64,000 nucleotides of DNA from Burkholderiales bacterium PBB2 (GCA_002255955.1 NKIM01000001.1:248001-312000); one strand, 5' to 3'; shown: positions 8,365 to 18,659, counted from the stretch's first letter. The notes: generated by a model not told the origin, from the letters alone. Made by a program: numbers and translations.

Positions 8365-10815
8365 ATGACTGCGATACCTGCTTCCAATACGGCCGCAAAC
8401 GCCGCTCACTCCCTGCGCCTGCCTCTGTCCGGCATGAGCTGCGCCTCCTGCGTCGCGCGGGTGGAAAAGCTCTTGATCAAGCAGCCGGGGGTGAGCCGGG
8501 CTGAGGTCAATCTGGCCACGGAGACGGCCCTGATCGAGGGCGCGGTGGCGCTGGCGCCGCTGGCTGTGGTCCTGGCGCAGGCGGGCTATCCGCTGCGCGA
8601 GCAGACCCTGCGGCTGAAGATCGAGGGCATGACCTGCGCCTCGTGCAGCGGGCGGGTCGAGCGCGCGCTGGGCAAGATTCCCGGCTTGATCTCCGCCGAG
8701 GTCAATCTGGCCACCGAGACGGCGACGCTGCGCACCCTAGCCGGCCTGGAAGCGCGCGTCCTGATCCAGGCTGTGGAGAAAGCCGGTTATGGCGCGCGAA
8801 GGTTGGACGAGAGCGGGTCCGACGCGGCAGCGCCAGCAACACCCTGGGCCCAAAGCGCCTGGCCGGTGCTGATTGCGGCCCTGCTGTGCGCGCCCCTGGT
8901 GCTGCCCATGCTGGGCATGCTGGTCGGCCAGCACTGGATGCTGAATGGCTACGGGCAGTTGGCCCTGGCGGCGCCGGTGCAGTTCTGGCTGGGCGCACGC
9001 TTCTACAAGGCCGGCTGGGCCGCGCTGCGCGCCGGCAGCGGCAATATGGACCTGCTGGTGGCGCTTGGCACCAGCGCCGCGTTTGGCTTGTCGCTGTACG
9101 AGCTCTGGGCCCATGGGCCGATGAGCATGGCGCTGTACTTCGAATCGGCGGCCGTGGTCATCTGCCTGGTGCTGCTGGGCAAATGGCTGGAGGCGCGAGC
9201 CAAGCGCCAGACCACCGAGGCCATCCGCGCCCTGCAGGCCCTGCAGCCGCAGAGCGCCCGCGTGCTGCGCCAGGGTCGCGAGCAAGAGCTGCCGCTTGAG
9301 CAACTGAATCTGGGCGACGAGGTCCTGGTGCGGCCGGGCGAGCGCATCCCGGTGGATGGCCTGGTGCTGGAAGGCCGCAGCCAGGTCGATGAATCGCTGA
9401 TCACGGGCGAGAGCCTGCCGGTGGCCAAGCAGGCCGGCGATCATTTGACCGGCGGCGCCGTCAACGGCGAAGGCCTGCTGCGCCTGCGCTGCACCGCGCT
9501 GGGCGCCGAATCGACGCTGGCCCGCATCGCCCGCATGGTGGAAGACGCACAAGGCCACAAGGCGCCAATCCAGCGCCTGGTCGACCAGGTCAGTGCCGTC
9601 TTCGTGCCCGTGGTGCTGCTGCTCGCCCTGCTGACCCTGCTGGGCTGGGGGCTGGGCACGGGGCAGTGGGAGCCCGCTCTGCTGCATGCCGTCTCGGTGC
9701 TGGTGATCGCCTGCCCTTGCGCCCTGGGCCTGGCCACACCCACGGCCATCATGGCCGGCACCGGCGTGGCGGCACGCCACGGCATCCTGATCAAGGACGC
9801 ACAAGCCCTGGAGCTGGCGCACGGCCTGAACCTGGTGGCCTTCGACAAGACCGGCACCCTGACCGAGGGCCGCCCTCGCCTGCTGGCCCACGAAGGCCAT
9901 GCCGACTTGCTGACCCTGGCCGCGGCTGTGCAGGCCGGCAGCGAACACCCCCTGGCCCGCGCCGTGCGCGAGGCCGCCGCAGACAGCCCCGAACTGCCCA
10001 TCCCGACGGCACGCGAGATGCGCGCCGTGGCCGGCCGCGGCGTGGCCGCCGTGGTGGATTGGCAAGGCCAGGTGCGCGAGTTGCGCCTGGGCAGCAGCCG
10101 TTTCATGCAGGAGCTGGGCCTGGACCTGAGCCCCTTGCAAGCACGCGCGGAGGCACTGCAAGCGCAGGGCCACAGCCTGTCCTGGTTGGCCGCCCTGGGT
10201 CGTGGTGGCGAGGAGGCCCCACAGCTGCTGGGCATGCTGGCCTTTGGCGACCGGCTCAAGCCCAGCGCACGGCAGGCGGTCGATCGCCTGCACGCCATGG
10301 GCGTGCAGACCGCCCTGATCAGCGGCGACAACCGTGGCGCGGCCGCTGCCGTGGCGCGCGAGCTGGGCATCGATGAAGTCCATGCCGAAGTGCTGCCGCA
10401 GGACAAGGCGCGCATCGTCAGCGCGCTCAAGACCGGCCCGCAAGGTGAGCCGCGCCGTGTGGCCATGGTGGGCGACGGCATCAACGACGCGCCGGCCCTG
10501 GCCGCGGCCGATGTGGGCTTGGCCATGTCCAGCGGCACCGAGGTGGCCATGGCCGCGGCCGGCATCACCCTGATGCGCGGCGACCCGGCCCTGGTGGCCG
10601 ACGCGATTGCCATCTCGCGCCGGACCTACGCCAAGATCCGCCAGAACCTGTTCTGGGCCTTTGCCTACAACGCCGTCGGCATCCCGCTCGCGGCCTTCGG
10701 TTTTCTGAACCCGGTGCTGGCCGGTGCTGCCATGGCTTTCTCGAGCGTGTCGGTGGTCAGCAATGCCTTGTTGCTGCGGCGCTGGCGGCCAGAAACCGGC
10801 GAACCTCGCGCCTGA
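8365..10815 (+). CDS. copA: copper-exporting P1B-type ATPase
   Basis: This 816-residue inner-membrane pump uses ATP to expel Cu(I). Two N-terminal HMA domains carry GMSCASC (about 23-29) and GMTCASC (about 88-94). Membrane helices follow. The transport site CPC is at about residue 449 ([11 protein letters not shown]), the phosphorylation motif DKTGTLT at about 494, and the hinge GDGINDAP at about 703. An A-domain TGES motif is also seen (ITGESLP). All catalytic motifs are intact and the length is typical. It is divergent from copZ and likely induced by copper. Confidence 0.97.
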   Translation: MTAIPASNTAANAAHSLRLPLSGMSCASCVARVEKLLIKQPGVSRAEVNLATETALIEGAVALAPLAVVLAQAGYPLREQTLRLKIEGMTCASCSGRVERALGKIPGLISAEVNLATETATLRTLAGLEARVLIQAVEKAGYGARRLDESGSDAAAPATPWAQSAWPVLIAALLCAPLVLPMLGMLVGQHWMLNGYGQLALAAPVQFWLGARFYKAGWAALRAGSGNMDLLVALGTSAAFGLSLYELWAHGPMSMALYFESAAVVICLVLLGKWLEARAKRQTTEAIRALQALQPQSARVLRQGREQELPLEQLNLGDEVLVRPGERIPVDGLVLEGRSQVDESLITGESLPVAKQAGDHLTGGAVNGEGLLRLRCTALGAESTLARIARMVEDAQGHKAPIQRLVDQVSAVFVPVVLLLALLTLLGWGLGTGQWEPALLHAVSVLVIACPCALGLATPTAIMAGTGVAARHGILIKDAQALELAHGLNLVAFDKTGTLTEGRPRLLAHEGHADLLTLAAAVQAGSEHPLARAVREAAADSPELPIPTAREMRAVAGRGVAAVVDWQGQVRELRLGSSRFMQELGLDLSPLQARAEALQAQGHSLSWLAALGRGGEEAPQLLGMLAFGDRLKPSARQAVDRLHAMGVQTALISGDNRGAAAAVARELGIDEVHAEVLPQDKARIVSALKTGPQGEPRRVAMVGDGINDAPALAAADVGLAMSSGTEVAMAAAGITLMRGDPALVADAIAISRRTYAKIRQNLFWAFAYNAVGIPLAAFGFLNPVLAGAAMAFSSVSVVSNALLLRRWRPETGEPRA

Positions 10816-10950
10816 CGATTCGCCGCCTCAGGCCCAGCTGAGCCTTCTTTCAGGGACAGGCCCTGGGGAATGTTCAGCTCGGCAGGAGCCGGGTCTGAAG
10901 GCATGCTGCCGACTGCGGGCGCGCATCGCCCGACCGGAGACCCTGCCCCC

Positions 10951-11823
10951 ATGAAGCTCGACGCCCAGGAACTGCAAGCCATCACGGCGCCCGCCGCCAT
11001 CACCGCCGTGGCGGAACTGATCGACCTGTTCGAAAGCCACCGCAGCCAAGGCCGCATCTGGGCCTACCGCGGCCAATCGCGGCCTTTCGGCAGCCTGCAG
11101 CCCTCGTTCCAGCGCCAGTTCACCCGCCCGTCCAGCGCCACGGCCGAGCTGATCGAACAGCATCTGGTGCAGGCCTTTCGCGATCACTACGCCAAGCTGC
11201 CCGATCGCCATGGCGACATGCCCAACACCCAGCAGATCGACGACTTCCACCCCCTGCGCTGCCTCAGCGTCATGCAGCACTACGAGATACCGACGCGCCT
11301 GCTGGACTGGAGCGCCAGCTACTGGACCTCGCTCTACTTCGCCTGCGCCAGCGACCCGGGCGAAGACGCCGAGCTCTGGTTCTACGACCGCAGCATCTTC
11401 ATCGAGCAGCGCAACCAGGATGGGCGCTGGAGCGCCCTGCTCGATGCCAGCCCGCAGCCACCCGCCGAGCCAGCCTACCTCTACCAGCCCGGGGTGCCGG
11501 CCCTGGTGGAGCTGGACCCGAAGATCTCGCCGCGCATGCGCACCCAACTTGGCCATCACACGGTGGCCAGCGAGGTGTTCTCGGACCATGCCCACCTGAT
11601 CCGCACGCTCGATCTGGAACGGCAAAAGCTGAATGCCGGGAGCGGTTTCGAGGTGCAGCCGCACTTCGGCCGCGTCACCATCACCGCCGCTTGCAAAAGC
11701 CGGGCCCTGCAGTTCCTGGCCGAGCACCACCAGATCACCGCCAGCAGCATCTTCCCCGACGTGGTCGGCCTGGGCCGCTTCCTGCGCTGGCAGTTCGATT
11801 CGCTGCGAACCATGCTTTTGTGA
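10951..11823 (+). CDS. FRG-domain protein of unknown function
   Basis: The 290-residue protein is almost entirely an FRG domain. It shows the name-giving YRGQ at residues 39-42 and the conserved MQHYEIPTRLLDWS segment at about 108-121. The frame is open from 10870, but the ATG at 10951 has a GGAGA ribosome binding site and starts at a normal helix. There is no signal peptide or membrane helix. FRG domains occur alone or fused in many bacteria and are often near mobile or defence genes, but no activity is assigned with certainty. Here it is a single gene between copA and an envelope-protein gene, with no toxin or defence partner visible. Confidence 0.8.
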   Translation: MKLDAQELQAITAPAAITAVAELIDLFESHRSQGRIWAYRGQSRPFGSLQPSFQRQFTRPSSATAELIEQHLVQAFRDHYAKLPDRHGDMPNTQQIDDFHPLRCLSVMQHYEIPTRLLDWSASYWTSLYFACASDPGEDAELWFYDRSIFIEQRNQDGRWSALLDASPQPPAEPAYLYQPGVPALVELDPKISPRMRTQLGHHTVASEVFSDHAHLIRTLDLERQKLNAGSGFEVQPHFGRVTITAACKSRALQFLAEHHQITASSIFPDVVGLGRFLRWQFDSLRTMLL

Positions 11824-11919
11824 GCCTCGCCCCCACTTCAGGGTGATGCGAATCGGCCTCGGGCGGCGCCCGGGCTGACGCAGAATATGCGCTGACTCCG
11901 CAGCCAGCCGCCCACCGCC

Positions 11920-12666
11920 ATGTCCGTCCTGAATTCACCTCGCCGCCGCGCCTTCGCGTGCACGGTCTTGAGTCCCCTGTTGAGCAGTCTGCTTTGTACG
12001 CATCTGCTGCTCGCCGCTGGTGCCGCCCGAGCCCAGGATGCGGCGCCAAGCTCGGCGGCGAGCAGCGCCAGCACCGGCCAGCGCTACGAAGTCTGGGCCG
12101 ATGTGCTGTTCGGCCCCGACGGGCGCAATCTGGCCTTCCACCTGCCCGACGAGGCCGTGCTGCCCACGCCTTTTGCTGAGCTGGTCAAGCGCCAGCTGCA
12201 AGCCGCACGCATCCAGCCGGTGCAGGACAGCGATGGCTCGCCGGCCACCTTTCGCACCGGCGTGCGCTTGAACTACCTGCTGCTGCCGGCCAGCAGCCCC
12301 GAGGCGAACAGCCAGGTGCAATTCCTCGGCTTGGCGGTGGCGCCTTTGCCGGTCAAGCGATACATGGCCAGCTATCCGAAGGATGTCGGCCAGCAAGCAG
12401 GCTGGGAGGGCGGCGTGCAAGCCACTTGCCATGTCAGCCCGGAAGGCCAGTGCCAGAAGATCGAGGTGCAGATGCTGCCGGGCATGCCGGAATCGGTGCG
12501 CCGCTTTGCCAAGGCCTCCTTCGAGGGCTGGGCCTTTGATGCCCAGCGCATCAACAACCGCCCGGTCGACGGTGAGATCGCAGTGCGCTTCGCCCTGCGC
12601 ACCCGTGACGAGTACCCCAAGGACTTCCGCATCCCCGCGTTCGAGCGCTTCATCCAGGGCCGTTGA
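11920..12666 (+). CDS. exported TonB-C-like / unknown periplasmic protein
   Basis: This 248-residue protein has a clear Sec signal peptide (about residues 1-39, ending AAGAARAQ). The mature part has two halves. The second (about 145-235) has the shape of an energy-transducer C-terminal fold: a GGVQATCHVSPEG strand-turn, and an FAKASFEGWAFDAQR segment like the usual AL.A...W.F. It has no transmembrane anchor or Pro-rich spacer, so it is not a full TonB. Two Cys (TCHVSPEGQC) may form a disulfide. The stop codon directly abuts the ATG of the TlpA-like gene, so they form an operon, perhaps with disulfide-handling logic. Confidence 0.65.
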   Translation: MSVLNSPRRRAFACTVLSPLLSSLLCTHLLLAAGAARAQDAAPSSAASSASTGQRYEVWADVLFGPDGRNLAFHLPDEAVLPTPFAELVKRQLQAARIQPVQDSDGSPATFRTGVRLNYLLLPASSPEANSQVQFLGLAVAPLPVKRYMASYPKDVGQQAGWEGGVQATCHVSPEGQCQKIEVQMLPGMPESVRRFAKASFEGWAFDAQRINNRPVDGEIAVRFALRTRDEYPKDFRIPAFERFIQGR

Positions 12667-13281
12667 ATGGCTGCACACCACCACCATCTCCGGGCCTTCG
12701 TCAGTCGAAGCCGTACCTGGGCGCGGCACGCAGGCCGCGCCGCTGTCGCCCTGCCGCTGTGCCTGGCCCTGATGGCCGCCCCGCTGGCACAGGCCAAGCC
12801 CGGGGTACCGGGCGCCGGCGACCTGCCGCCCGACGCCGTCGGCAAAAACCTCGACGGCGACACCATCCTGCTGAGCCAGTACGCCGGCCGTGCCGTGGTG
12901 CTGACCTTCTGGGCCACCTGGTGCGGCTACTGCCTGAAAGAGCTGCCGGTGCTGGAGAACATCCAGAACCTGGTCGGCCCTGAGCGCCTGCAAGTGATCG
13001 CCGTGAACACCGAGGCGCGCGATGTCTTCCGCAAGGCCAAGCGCGCGCTCAAGGACTTCAAGCTCCAGATGATTTACGACCCTGACAAGCAGGCCCAGCA
13101 GGCCTTCGGGGTGCAAGGCATCCCGCACATGCTGATCATCGGCCGCGACGGCCGCATCATCCGCCTCTACCGCGGCTACAGCGAGAGCTCACTCGACGCG
13201 ATCGCCGCCGACATCAACGCCGCCCTGGCCGCACCGCAGACCAAGGCGGCGGGTGCTGGCGAGGCCAGCAGCCAGCCCTGA
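12667..13281 (+). CDS. TlpA-like periplasmic thiol-disulfide oxidoreductase
   Basis: This 204-residue thioredoxin-fold protein has an N-terminal signal or anchor (about 20-43). The active site is WCGYC, with Cys86 and Cys89, and cis-Pro is in GIPHMLI (near 156). The AhpC/TSA-Redoxin type of fold runs from residue 50 to 190. It reduces or isomerises disulfides outside the inner membrane. It starts immediately after the stop of the upstream exported protein (TGA then ATG with no gap), so the two are translated together. Confidence 0.9.
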   Translation: MAAHHHHLRAFVSRSRTWARHAGRAAVALPLCLALMAAPLAQAKPGVPGAGDLPPDAVGKNLDGDTILLSQYAGRAVVLTFWATWCGYCLKELPVLENIQNLVGPERLQVIAVNTEARDVFRKAKRALKDFKLQMIYDPDKQAQQAFGVQGIPHMLIIGRDGRIIRLYRGYSESSLDAIAADINAALAAPQTKAAGAGEASSQP

Positions 13282-13288
13282 GCCGGCG

Positions 13289-14170
13289 TCAGGCCAGCAC
13301 GCCGGCCTGATAGTCGCGCACGGCCTGCACCAGCTCCTCGTGCGTATTCATCACGAAGGGGCCGTGCTGGGCGATCGGCTCGCGCAGCGGCCGGCCGGCG
13401 ATCAGGATGGCGCGGCTGGGCGCGTCCGCTGCCGCCTGCAAGACCAGCCCATCGCTGCCCGGCGTGTTGGCCAGAATGGCCATGCGCTGGGCCGGCACAC
13501 GGCAGCCGCCCGGGAACTCCAGCGCACCACGGTACACATACACAAAGGCGTTATGTCCCTCGGGCAAGGCCTGCTCGAAACGGGCGCCGGCGGGCAGGTG
13601 CAGATCCAGGTAGAGCGGCTCGGTGTGCTCGCGCTGCATGGCACCGCTCACGCCGTGGCTGCTGCCTGCGATCACGCGCACGGTGACGCCCTCCTCGGTC
13701 TGGAACTCAGGAATCTCGGCCGCGGGGATGTCGCGGTACCAGGGCGCGCGCATCTTGTCGTGGCTGGGCAGGTTGAGCCAGAGCTGGAAGCCTTCCATGC
13801 GCCCCTCTTCCTGCTCGGGCAGCTCGCTGTGGATGACGCCGCGACCGGCCGTCATCCATTGCACCCCGCCGTTGCCGAGCAAACCCTCGTTGCCGGCGGA
13901 ATCGCGGTGGCGCATGCGGCCTTCGAGCATGTAGGTGACGGTTTCAAAACCACGGTGCGGGTGGTTGGGGAAGCCGGCGATGTAGTCATCGGCCTGGTCG
14001 GAGCCAAAGGCATCGAGCATCAGAAAGGGGTCGAGCCGGCGCTGCAGGTCCTGCGTCAACACCCGGGTGAGCTTGACGCCCGCCCCATCGCTGGTGGCCT
14101 GGCCGGCGACCAGGCGCTCCACCGAACGAGGGCTGTGGACAGGGTGGCGAACGGGGGACGGGCTGCTCAT
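13289..14170 (-). CDS. pirin family protein (cupin)
   Basis: The 293-residue bicupin has the pirin hallmarks in its N-terminal domain: an FPNHPHRGFETVTYML segment with metal-binding His residues, and the GVIHSE motif. The C-terminal pirin domain follows (about 180-280). Some pirins oxidise quercetin; others are regulators. The ATG at 14170 is preceded by AAAGG at good spacing, whereas the upstream open frame to 14335 overlaps azoR and looks non-coding. It sits 55 bp downstream of azoR on the same strand and is likely co-transcribed, which suggests a quinone or flavonoid stress role (inference). Confidence 0.9.
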   Translation of the reverse strand: MSSPSPVRHPVHSPRSVERLVAGQATSDGAGVKLTRVLTQDLQRRLDPFLMLDAFGSDQADDYIAGFPNHPHRGFETVTYMLEGRMRHRDSAGNEGLLGNGGVQWMTAGRGVIHSELPEQEEGRMEGFQLWLNLPSHDKMRAPWYRDIPAAEIPEFQTEEGVTVRVIAGSSHGVSGAMQREHTEPLYLDLHLPAGARFEQALPEGHNAFVYVYRGALEFPGGCRVPAQRMAILANTPGSDGLVLQAAADAPSRAILIAGRPLREPIAQHGPFVMNTHEELVQAVRDYQAGVLA

Positions 14171-14225
14171 CGGGGACGACCTTTCTGAAGTCTTCGAAGT
14201 GGGAGGGCTGGGGGCTGGATCGCGC

Positions 14226-14873
14226 TCAGGCGATGGTAGCGAGGGCTTCGTCGATCTGCTCGCGTGCTGCGGCCCAACCGGCGGCTTCGGCCTCGGGGCC
14301 CATGGCCAGACCTTCGGCATAGATGAACTGCACATCGGTCATGCCGAGGAAGGCCAGCACATTGCGCAGATAGGGCACGACGGTGTCGCTGGGCTGGTCG
14401 CGGTGGATGCCACCGCGCGACAGCACGACATAGACCTTTTTGTTCTTCAGCAAGCCTTCGGGGCCGTTGGCCGTGTAGTGAAACGTGACGCGGGCGCGCG
14501 AGATGGCATCGATCCAGTTCTTCAGCTGGGCGCTGACGCCAAAGTTGATCATGGGCGAGCCGATCACCAGCACGTCGGCGGCCTGCACTTCGGCGATCAG
14601 GGCGTCATCCAGGGCGACGCGGGCGGCCTGCTCGGCGCTGCGCTGCTCGGCCGGGGTGAACAGGGCTTGCAGGGCCGCTTCGTCGAGCACCGGCTGGGGC
14701 TGCAGGGCCAGGTCGCGCACGGTCAGCTCGCTGGCCGGATGCTGGGCCTGCAGGCGGGCCACCAGTTCCTGGGCCAGACGGGTGGAGACGGAACCTTGAC
14801 CGTCGACCACGCGGCGGGCGCTGGAGTTTATTTGCAGGATGCGGGTGGCGGAGGCGTTGGTGGTGGTGCTCAT
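14226..14873 (-). CDS. azoR: FMN-dependent NADH:quinone/azo oxidoreductase
   Basis: The 215-residue flavodoxin-fold enzyme reduces quinones and azo compounds with NAD(P)H. Features are the N-terminal FMN-binding INSSAR segment after the first strand, the [18 protein letters not shown] motif typical of AzoR, and SRGGIH in the later FMN loop. The ATG at 14873 has an AAAGGA ribosome binding site. It is divergent from a LysR regulator (154 bp apart), the usual arrangement for a regulator that induces the gene in response to quinones or electrophiles. Pirin follows downstream. Confidence 0.93.
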   Translation of the reverse strand: MSTTTNASATRILQINSSARRVVDGQGSVSTRLAQELVARLQAQHPASELTVRDLALQPQPVLDEAALQALFTPAEQRSAEQAARVALDDALIAEVQAADVLVIGSPMINFGVSAQLKNWIDAISRARVTFHYTANGPEGLLKNKKVYVVLSRGGIHRDQPSDTVVPYLRNVLAFLGMTDVQFIYAEGLAMGPEAEAAGWAAAREQIDEALATIA

Positions 14874-15027
14874 GGCGAATTCCTTTCGAGATGACGGGCT
14901 GTGGGGCTGCGCTGCACCCGGTGGTGAAGCGATGGGCTCACTGTATTGAGAACACCCGAGCGACAGAAGCCATCGTTCTGGATAAGATTGTTCCGCCAAA
15001 GCATCAATCCAACGAGATCCTCCACCC

Positions 15028-15966
15028 ATGAGCCCCGACGCCGACGACCTGCTGCTGTTTGCCCGCGTGATGGACAGCGGCAGCTTCAGCCGCGCGGCCG
15101 AGCGGGTGCAACTGCCCAAATCCAGCGTATCCCGGCGCATCGCCGCGCTCGAACAGCGCCTGGGCGAAAAGCTGCTGCAGCGCAGCACCCGGCGCCTGGC
15201 ACTGACCGAATTCGGCGCCGGCGTGCTGGAGCATGCGCGCGCGCTGACCGCCGAGGTCGAGGGCGCTCTGGCCCTGGCCTCGCAGCGCCAGCTGCGGCCC
15301 AGCGGCCGGCTGCGCGTGTCCATGCCGGCCGATCTGGCCCACCATGCGTTTGGTGACATGCTGGCGGACTTCACCCTGCGCTACCCCGACATCACCTTGA
15401 TGCTGGACCTGTCACCGCGTCGCGTGGACCTGATCGCCGAGGGCTTTGACCTAGCCGTGCGCATCGGCGAGCTGCCGGCCGACAGCCAGCTGGCCGCGCG
15501 CCGCCTGGCCGTGTTCAGCAATGGGCTCTATGCCTCGCCGAGCTATCTGCAAGCCCATGGCGCGCCGCAGCAGCCCGAGGACCTGCTCGACCAGCATGGC
15601 TTGATGATTCTGAACCGGGCGGGCGAGGCCCCGCCCTGGCGTCTGCAACGCCTTCGCTCCGACGGCAGCGAAGAAAGCTGGAGCGGCACGCCCGCCCGAC
15701 GCAGCCTGGTCAATGCGCCCGACATGCTGCTGCGCCTGGCCTGCGCAGGCATCGGCATCACCGCGGTGGGCAACCATTTCGCCGGGCCCTGGCTGGCCAG
15801 CGGGCAGTTGCAGCCCGTGCTGCCGGACTGGCAGTTGCCGGACGTCACCTGCTGGGCGGTCTTCCCCGAGCGGCGGCTGATGCCGCTGCGCACCCGGGTG
15901 TTTCTCGAAGCTCTGGCCGCGCGCATGGCGCAATGCCCGGGCCAGGCGCCCGACCCGAGCCGCTGA
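15028..15966 (+). CDS. LysR-family transcriptional regulator
   Basis: This 312-residue regulator has an N-terminal winged HTH (about 8-66: [25 protein letters not shown]) and a C-terminal periplasmic-binding-like effector domain (about 92-300). It is divergent from azoR and most likely regulates azoR and the pirin gene, plus itself, from the 154-bp shared region. The effector cannot be read. It converges with the GDSL gene, whose stop begins 1 bp past this stop. Confidence 0.93.
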   Translation: MSPDADDLLLFARVMDSGSFSRAAERVQLPKSSVSRRIAALEQRLGEKLLQRSTRRLALTEFGAGVLEHARALTAEVEGALALASQRQLRPSGRLRVSMPADLAHHAFGDMLADFTLRYPDITLMLDLSPRRVDLIAEGFDLAVRIGELPADSQLAARRLAVFSNGLYASPSYLQAHGAPQQPEDLLDQHGLMILNRAGEAPPWRLQRLRSDGSEESWSGTPARRSLVNAPDMLLRLACAGIGITAVGNHFAGPWLASGQLQPVLPDWQLPDVTCWAVFPERRLMPLRTRVFLEALAARMAQCPGQAPDPSR

Positions 15967-17040
15967 TCAAGCCCCGGCCGCCCTCGCCATGCGACGGCGG
16001 CGCTGACTCAGGGCCAGCACGCCAGCCAAGCCGGCCAACAGCAGCGCAGCCGAAGCCGGCTCAGGCACGGCGGCGGCAAACACCTGATCGGCAATCAGCT
16101 GGTGGCCAAAGGCGGTGGGGTGTTGGCCATCGTAGAACAAGGCCGTGGCCGGATCGCAGCCGTTCTGCAGCGCTCCGCAGGCATGGCTGACATTGCTCAG
16201 GCCATAGGCCGAGGGCTGAGCCACCGCCTGGCTGAGCAGCCCGAACAGGTCAAAAATCTGCACGCCGGCCTCGCCCTCCATGCGCTGCGCCAGCGCCTGG
16301 TTCATGCTCGCGGCCGCCCACGAACCCACAGCCGCCACCGAAGCGCCGTAACTCTGGGCACGCGGGGTGAGGCCGAAGTTGCCGACGTTCAGCAGCAGGA
16401 TGTGCTGCGCCCCGGCCGCTTGCAGCTGGTCCACCATGGCACCCATGTCCTCGGCATAACGCTGTGCCGCCTCGGCAACAATGGCCGGTGCCGCTTGCGG
16501 ATTCAGCGCCGAAGCCTCCATCGCCTGGCTGACATTGACCGCACCGCCGGAGAAGACAAACAGGCTCTGCGCCGGCGCCGCCGTGCCGCTGAGCGGCACC
16601 GTGGCCAGGTACTGGTTCAGCTGACTTCGCATGCTGAAAGGAAAGCCGGGGATGGGGGTGCCCGAGCCGTCCTGTCCCGTCGCGCCGCCGCCGTAGGCGA
16701 AGTTGCTGCCACCCGAGAGCGAGGCCTGAGCGCTGAGGCCCAGATGTTCGGCAAAGCGTTCAGCCCAGACGGGGCCATTGCTGTAGCGTCCCGTCGCAAA
16801 CGGTTGAGCGGCGAAGTAGCTGTCACCCGTGATGACCTGTCCCGCATCCACGCCGATCAGGCGCGCATTGTTGCCACTGTCCGCCAGGCTGTCGCCGAAC
16901 ACGACCACACTGGCATAGCCGCTGGCTGCGCTGCCTGCCGGTGCCGTTTGAGCCGTTTGAGCCGACAGGGACCCACAGGCCCCAACAGCCATCAAGCCCG
17001 CCAACACGGGCTTGATCGCCCAGACGCTTCGCTTGTTCAT
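15967..17040 (-). CDS. GDSL/SGNH esterase with PEP-CTERM sorting signal
   Basis: This 357-residue secreted esterase or lipase belongs to the SGNH family. A signal peptide covers about 1-28. The catalytic Ser is at about 51 in VVFGDSLADSGNN, block III is GNFG, and the C-terminal DGQHPT block supplies the Asp and His. The last 25 residues are a textbook PEP-CTERM tag: VPEP, then a hydrophobic helix, then an Arg cluster (QRRRR). This tag directs sorting by exosortase EpsH/XrtA. A GTG at 17049 is in frame, but GAGGGG lies 8 nt before the ATG at 17040, so I use that. No exosortase gene is in the window. Confidence 0.92.
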   Translation of the reverse strand: MNKRSVWAIKPVLAGLMAVGACGSLSAQTAQTAPAGSAASGYASVVVFGDSLADSGNNARLIGVDAGQVITGDSYFAAQPFATGRYSNGPVWAERFAEHLGLSAQASLSGGSNFAYGGGATGQDGSGTPIPGFPFSMRSQLNQYLATVPLSGTAAPAQSLFVFSGGAVNVSQAMEASALNPQAAPAIVAEAAQRYAEDMGAMVDQLQAAGAQHILLLNVGNFGLTPRAQSYGASVAAVGSWAAASMNQALAQRMEGEAGVQIFDLFGLLSQAVAQPSAYGLSNVSHACGALQNGCDPATALFYDGQHPTAFGHQLIADQVFAAAVPEPASAALLLAGLAGVLALSQRRRRMARAAGA

Positions 17041-17203
17041 ACCGATCACCCCTCAAGAATGCCAGCGCTGATCCGGGCTCAGGGGCACAGGCCGTCGCGG
17101 GCGGAAGAAAAGAGAGGGAGATTCCGACAAAGCGCCGCGCGCGTCAACGCCACAAGCCCGCGGAAACACCCGCAAGGCCCTGCCGTTTTTGTAACGGGAA
17201 ATG

Positions 17204-17542
17204 TCAGCGGTTCTGAACGAAAGCCGCGTTGATCTTGGCGGCGCGTGCATTGCTTTGCGCAATGCTGCCGCACACCAGATCACAAAGCTGGTAGACCGCC
17301 GGATCGGCGATGCGGTAGTAGGCGCTGGTGCCGCGGCTCTCCCGCTCGACCAGGCCTTGCTGTTGCAGCAGGCTCAGGTGCCGGGAGATGTTGGCAATGC
17401 TGAAGCCGCACAGCTCGGCCAGCTCGCCCACCTTGCGCTCCTGCTGACGCAGCAGATTGAGGATCTGCAAGCGCGTGGGCTCGGACAGGGCCTGGAAATA
17501 AGCGGCCACCTGGGTCAGGGCGGCAAGAGGCAGGTCTTCCAT
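17204..17542 (-). CDS. ArsR/SmtB-family transcriptional regulator
   Basis: This 112-residue winged-helix repressor has an HTH at about 35-75 (ERKVGELAELCGFSIANISRHL) and a beta wing with RESRGTSAYYRI. The classical ELCVCDL metal-binding box of helix alpha-3 is absent; only one Cys is there (ELCGFS), with two more near the C terminus (LCDLVCG). It could be a non-metal ArsR (SdpR or BigR type) or bind metal through the C-terminal pair. It is transcribed alone, so its target may be itself. Confidence 0.9.
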   Translation of the reverse strand: MEDLPLAALTQVAAYFQALSEPTRLQILNLLRQQERKVGELAELCGFSIANISRHLSLLQQQGLVERESRGTSAYYRIADPAVYQLCDLVCGSIAQSNARAAKINAAFVQNR

Positions 17543-17680
17543 GATCGAGCGTGTCGCCTGTGGGCTGCGGAAGCGCCGATTTTACGCGCCGGAAGCGACT
17601 CCGGCACTCAGTGGCTATTTTCGCAATCAGGCAAACACCAGTACCTCGGCACGGAGGCACCGGCCGCCGCCGAACTCAGC

Positions 17681-18529
17681 TCACTCGAGGCGGAACACCA
17701 ACTCGACTGTCGCCTCACGCGCCTTGGCGATGGGCTCGAAGCGCCACTGGTTGACGGCCTCCAGCGCCGCCGGGCTGAGACGGCGGTGCGTGGTCTGGAT
17801 CGCCTCGGCGCGGCCTACCGTGCCATCGGGGTTGACGGTGAAGCGCACCTGCACCGAGCCCGAGCGCAGGGTCGACTGCAGCTGGCGCGGGAACTCGGGC
17901 TCGACCATCTTGATGGCCTTGAGCGGAGTTTCGACGGCAGGCGCCGGAGGCTCGGCAAAGGCCGGCGAGGCGGCCGCCGGCGGCGAAGCCAGGGTTTCAG
18001 GCAGGGTCGGCGGCACCGAGGCCGCGCTCAAACTCGCCGCGGCCAGCCGGGTGGGTTCGGGCGCCGGCTCCGTGGGTTGCGCGGCGGCCGTTTGCGTACT
18101 TGCGGGGGCAATGTCGGAGACGGTTTCGGTGATGCCCTTGCGCTCGGACGGAGCACCGGACCGCTTCGCCGCGGCCAGATCGGCGCCGCCATTGCGCTCG
18201 GGTGTGCGATTGGCGCCGCTTTTGGCCGCCACCGGCGCGGGTGCAGGGGCCGGCGCTGCAGCGGGCGAATTCTGGCCCGGCAGGATGATGGCGGGCTTGG
18301 CGCCCGGCTTGTCGGCATGCAAGCGGATCCACTGGAACACCTTGTCGGCGTCGCGCTGCGCACGCTCGGCCGGGGTCATCTCGGCCTTGTTGCTGGTGCT
18401 GCTCTTGCCGGCATCGGCCTTGCCGGCGTCACTGCCTTGGGCTCGCACCAGCGGGCTGGTGCTCAATGTGGTAGCCAGGGTCACGGCCACACCCACCAGA
18501 CTCAAGGCCCGGCGCTTGCTTCGACACAT
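17681..18529 (-). CDS. energy-transducer protein with TonB C-terminal domain
   Basis: This 282-residue protein has a signal sequence or anchor (about 8-31), a long Ala/Pro/Thr-rich low-complexity region (about 85-195) that can span the periplasm, and a TonB C-terminal domain (about 200-282). The domain shows PEFPRQLQSTLRSGSVQVRF then NPDGTVGRAE and the A...W.F motif (ALEAVNQWRFEPI). AAGGAG precedes the ATG. No exbB/exbD or TonB-dependent receptor is adjacent. Because the N terminus resembles a cleavable signal, it could be a free periplasmic protein rather than a canonical transducer. Confidence 0.8.
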   Translation of the reverse strand: MCRSKRRALSLVGVAVTLATTLSTSPLVRAQGSDAGKADAGKSSTSNKAEMTPAERAQRDADKVFQWIRLHADKPGAKPAIILPGQNSPAAAPAPAPAPVAAKSGANRTPERNGGADLAAAKRSGAPSERKGITETVSDIAPASTQTAAAQPTEPAPEPTRLAAASLSAASVPPTLPETLASPPAAASPAFAEPPAPAVETPLKAIKMVEPEFPRQLQSTLRSGSVQVRFTVNPDGTVGRAEAIQTTHRRLSPAALEAVNQWRFEPIAKAREATVELVFRLE

Positions 18530-18659
18530 GCTGTGCTCCTTGAAATTGTGTTGGGGGGTCAGCGGGACCGCTGGTCGCGGCAGGCGGGAGTTTAGGGAAG
18601 GCGCGGGGGCTCCCTTGCTCGGGTTTGCCCGCAGTCCAGAGAGCCCAGCCTAATGTGGA

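Noticed and set aside
8737-10443. 568-codon open frame antisense to copA
   Set aside because: CopA motifs are complete on the plus strand; no protein-like features in the antisense frame.
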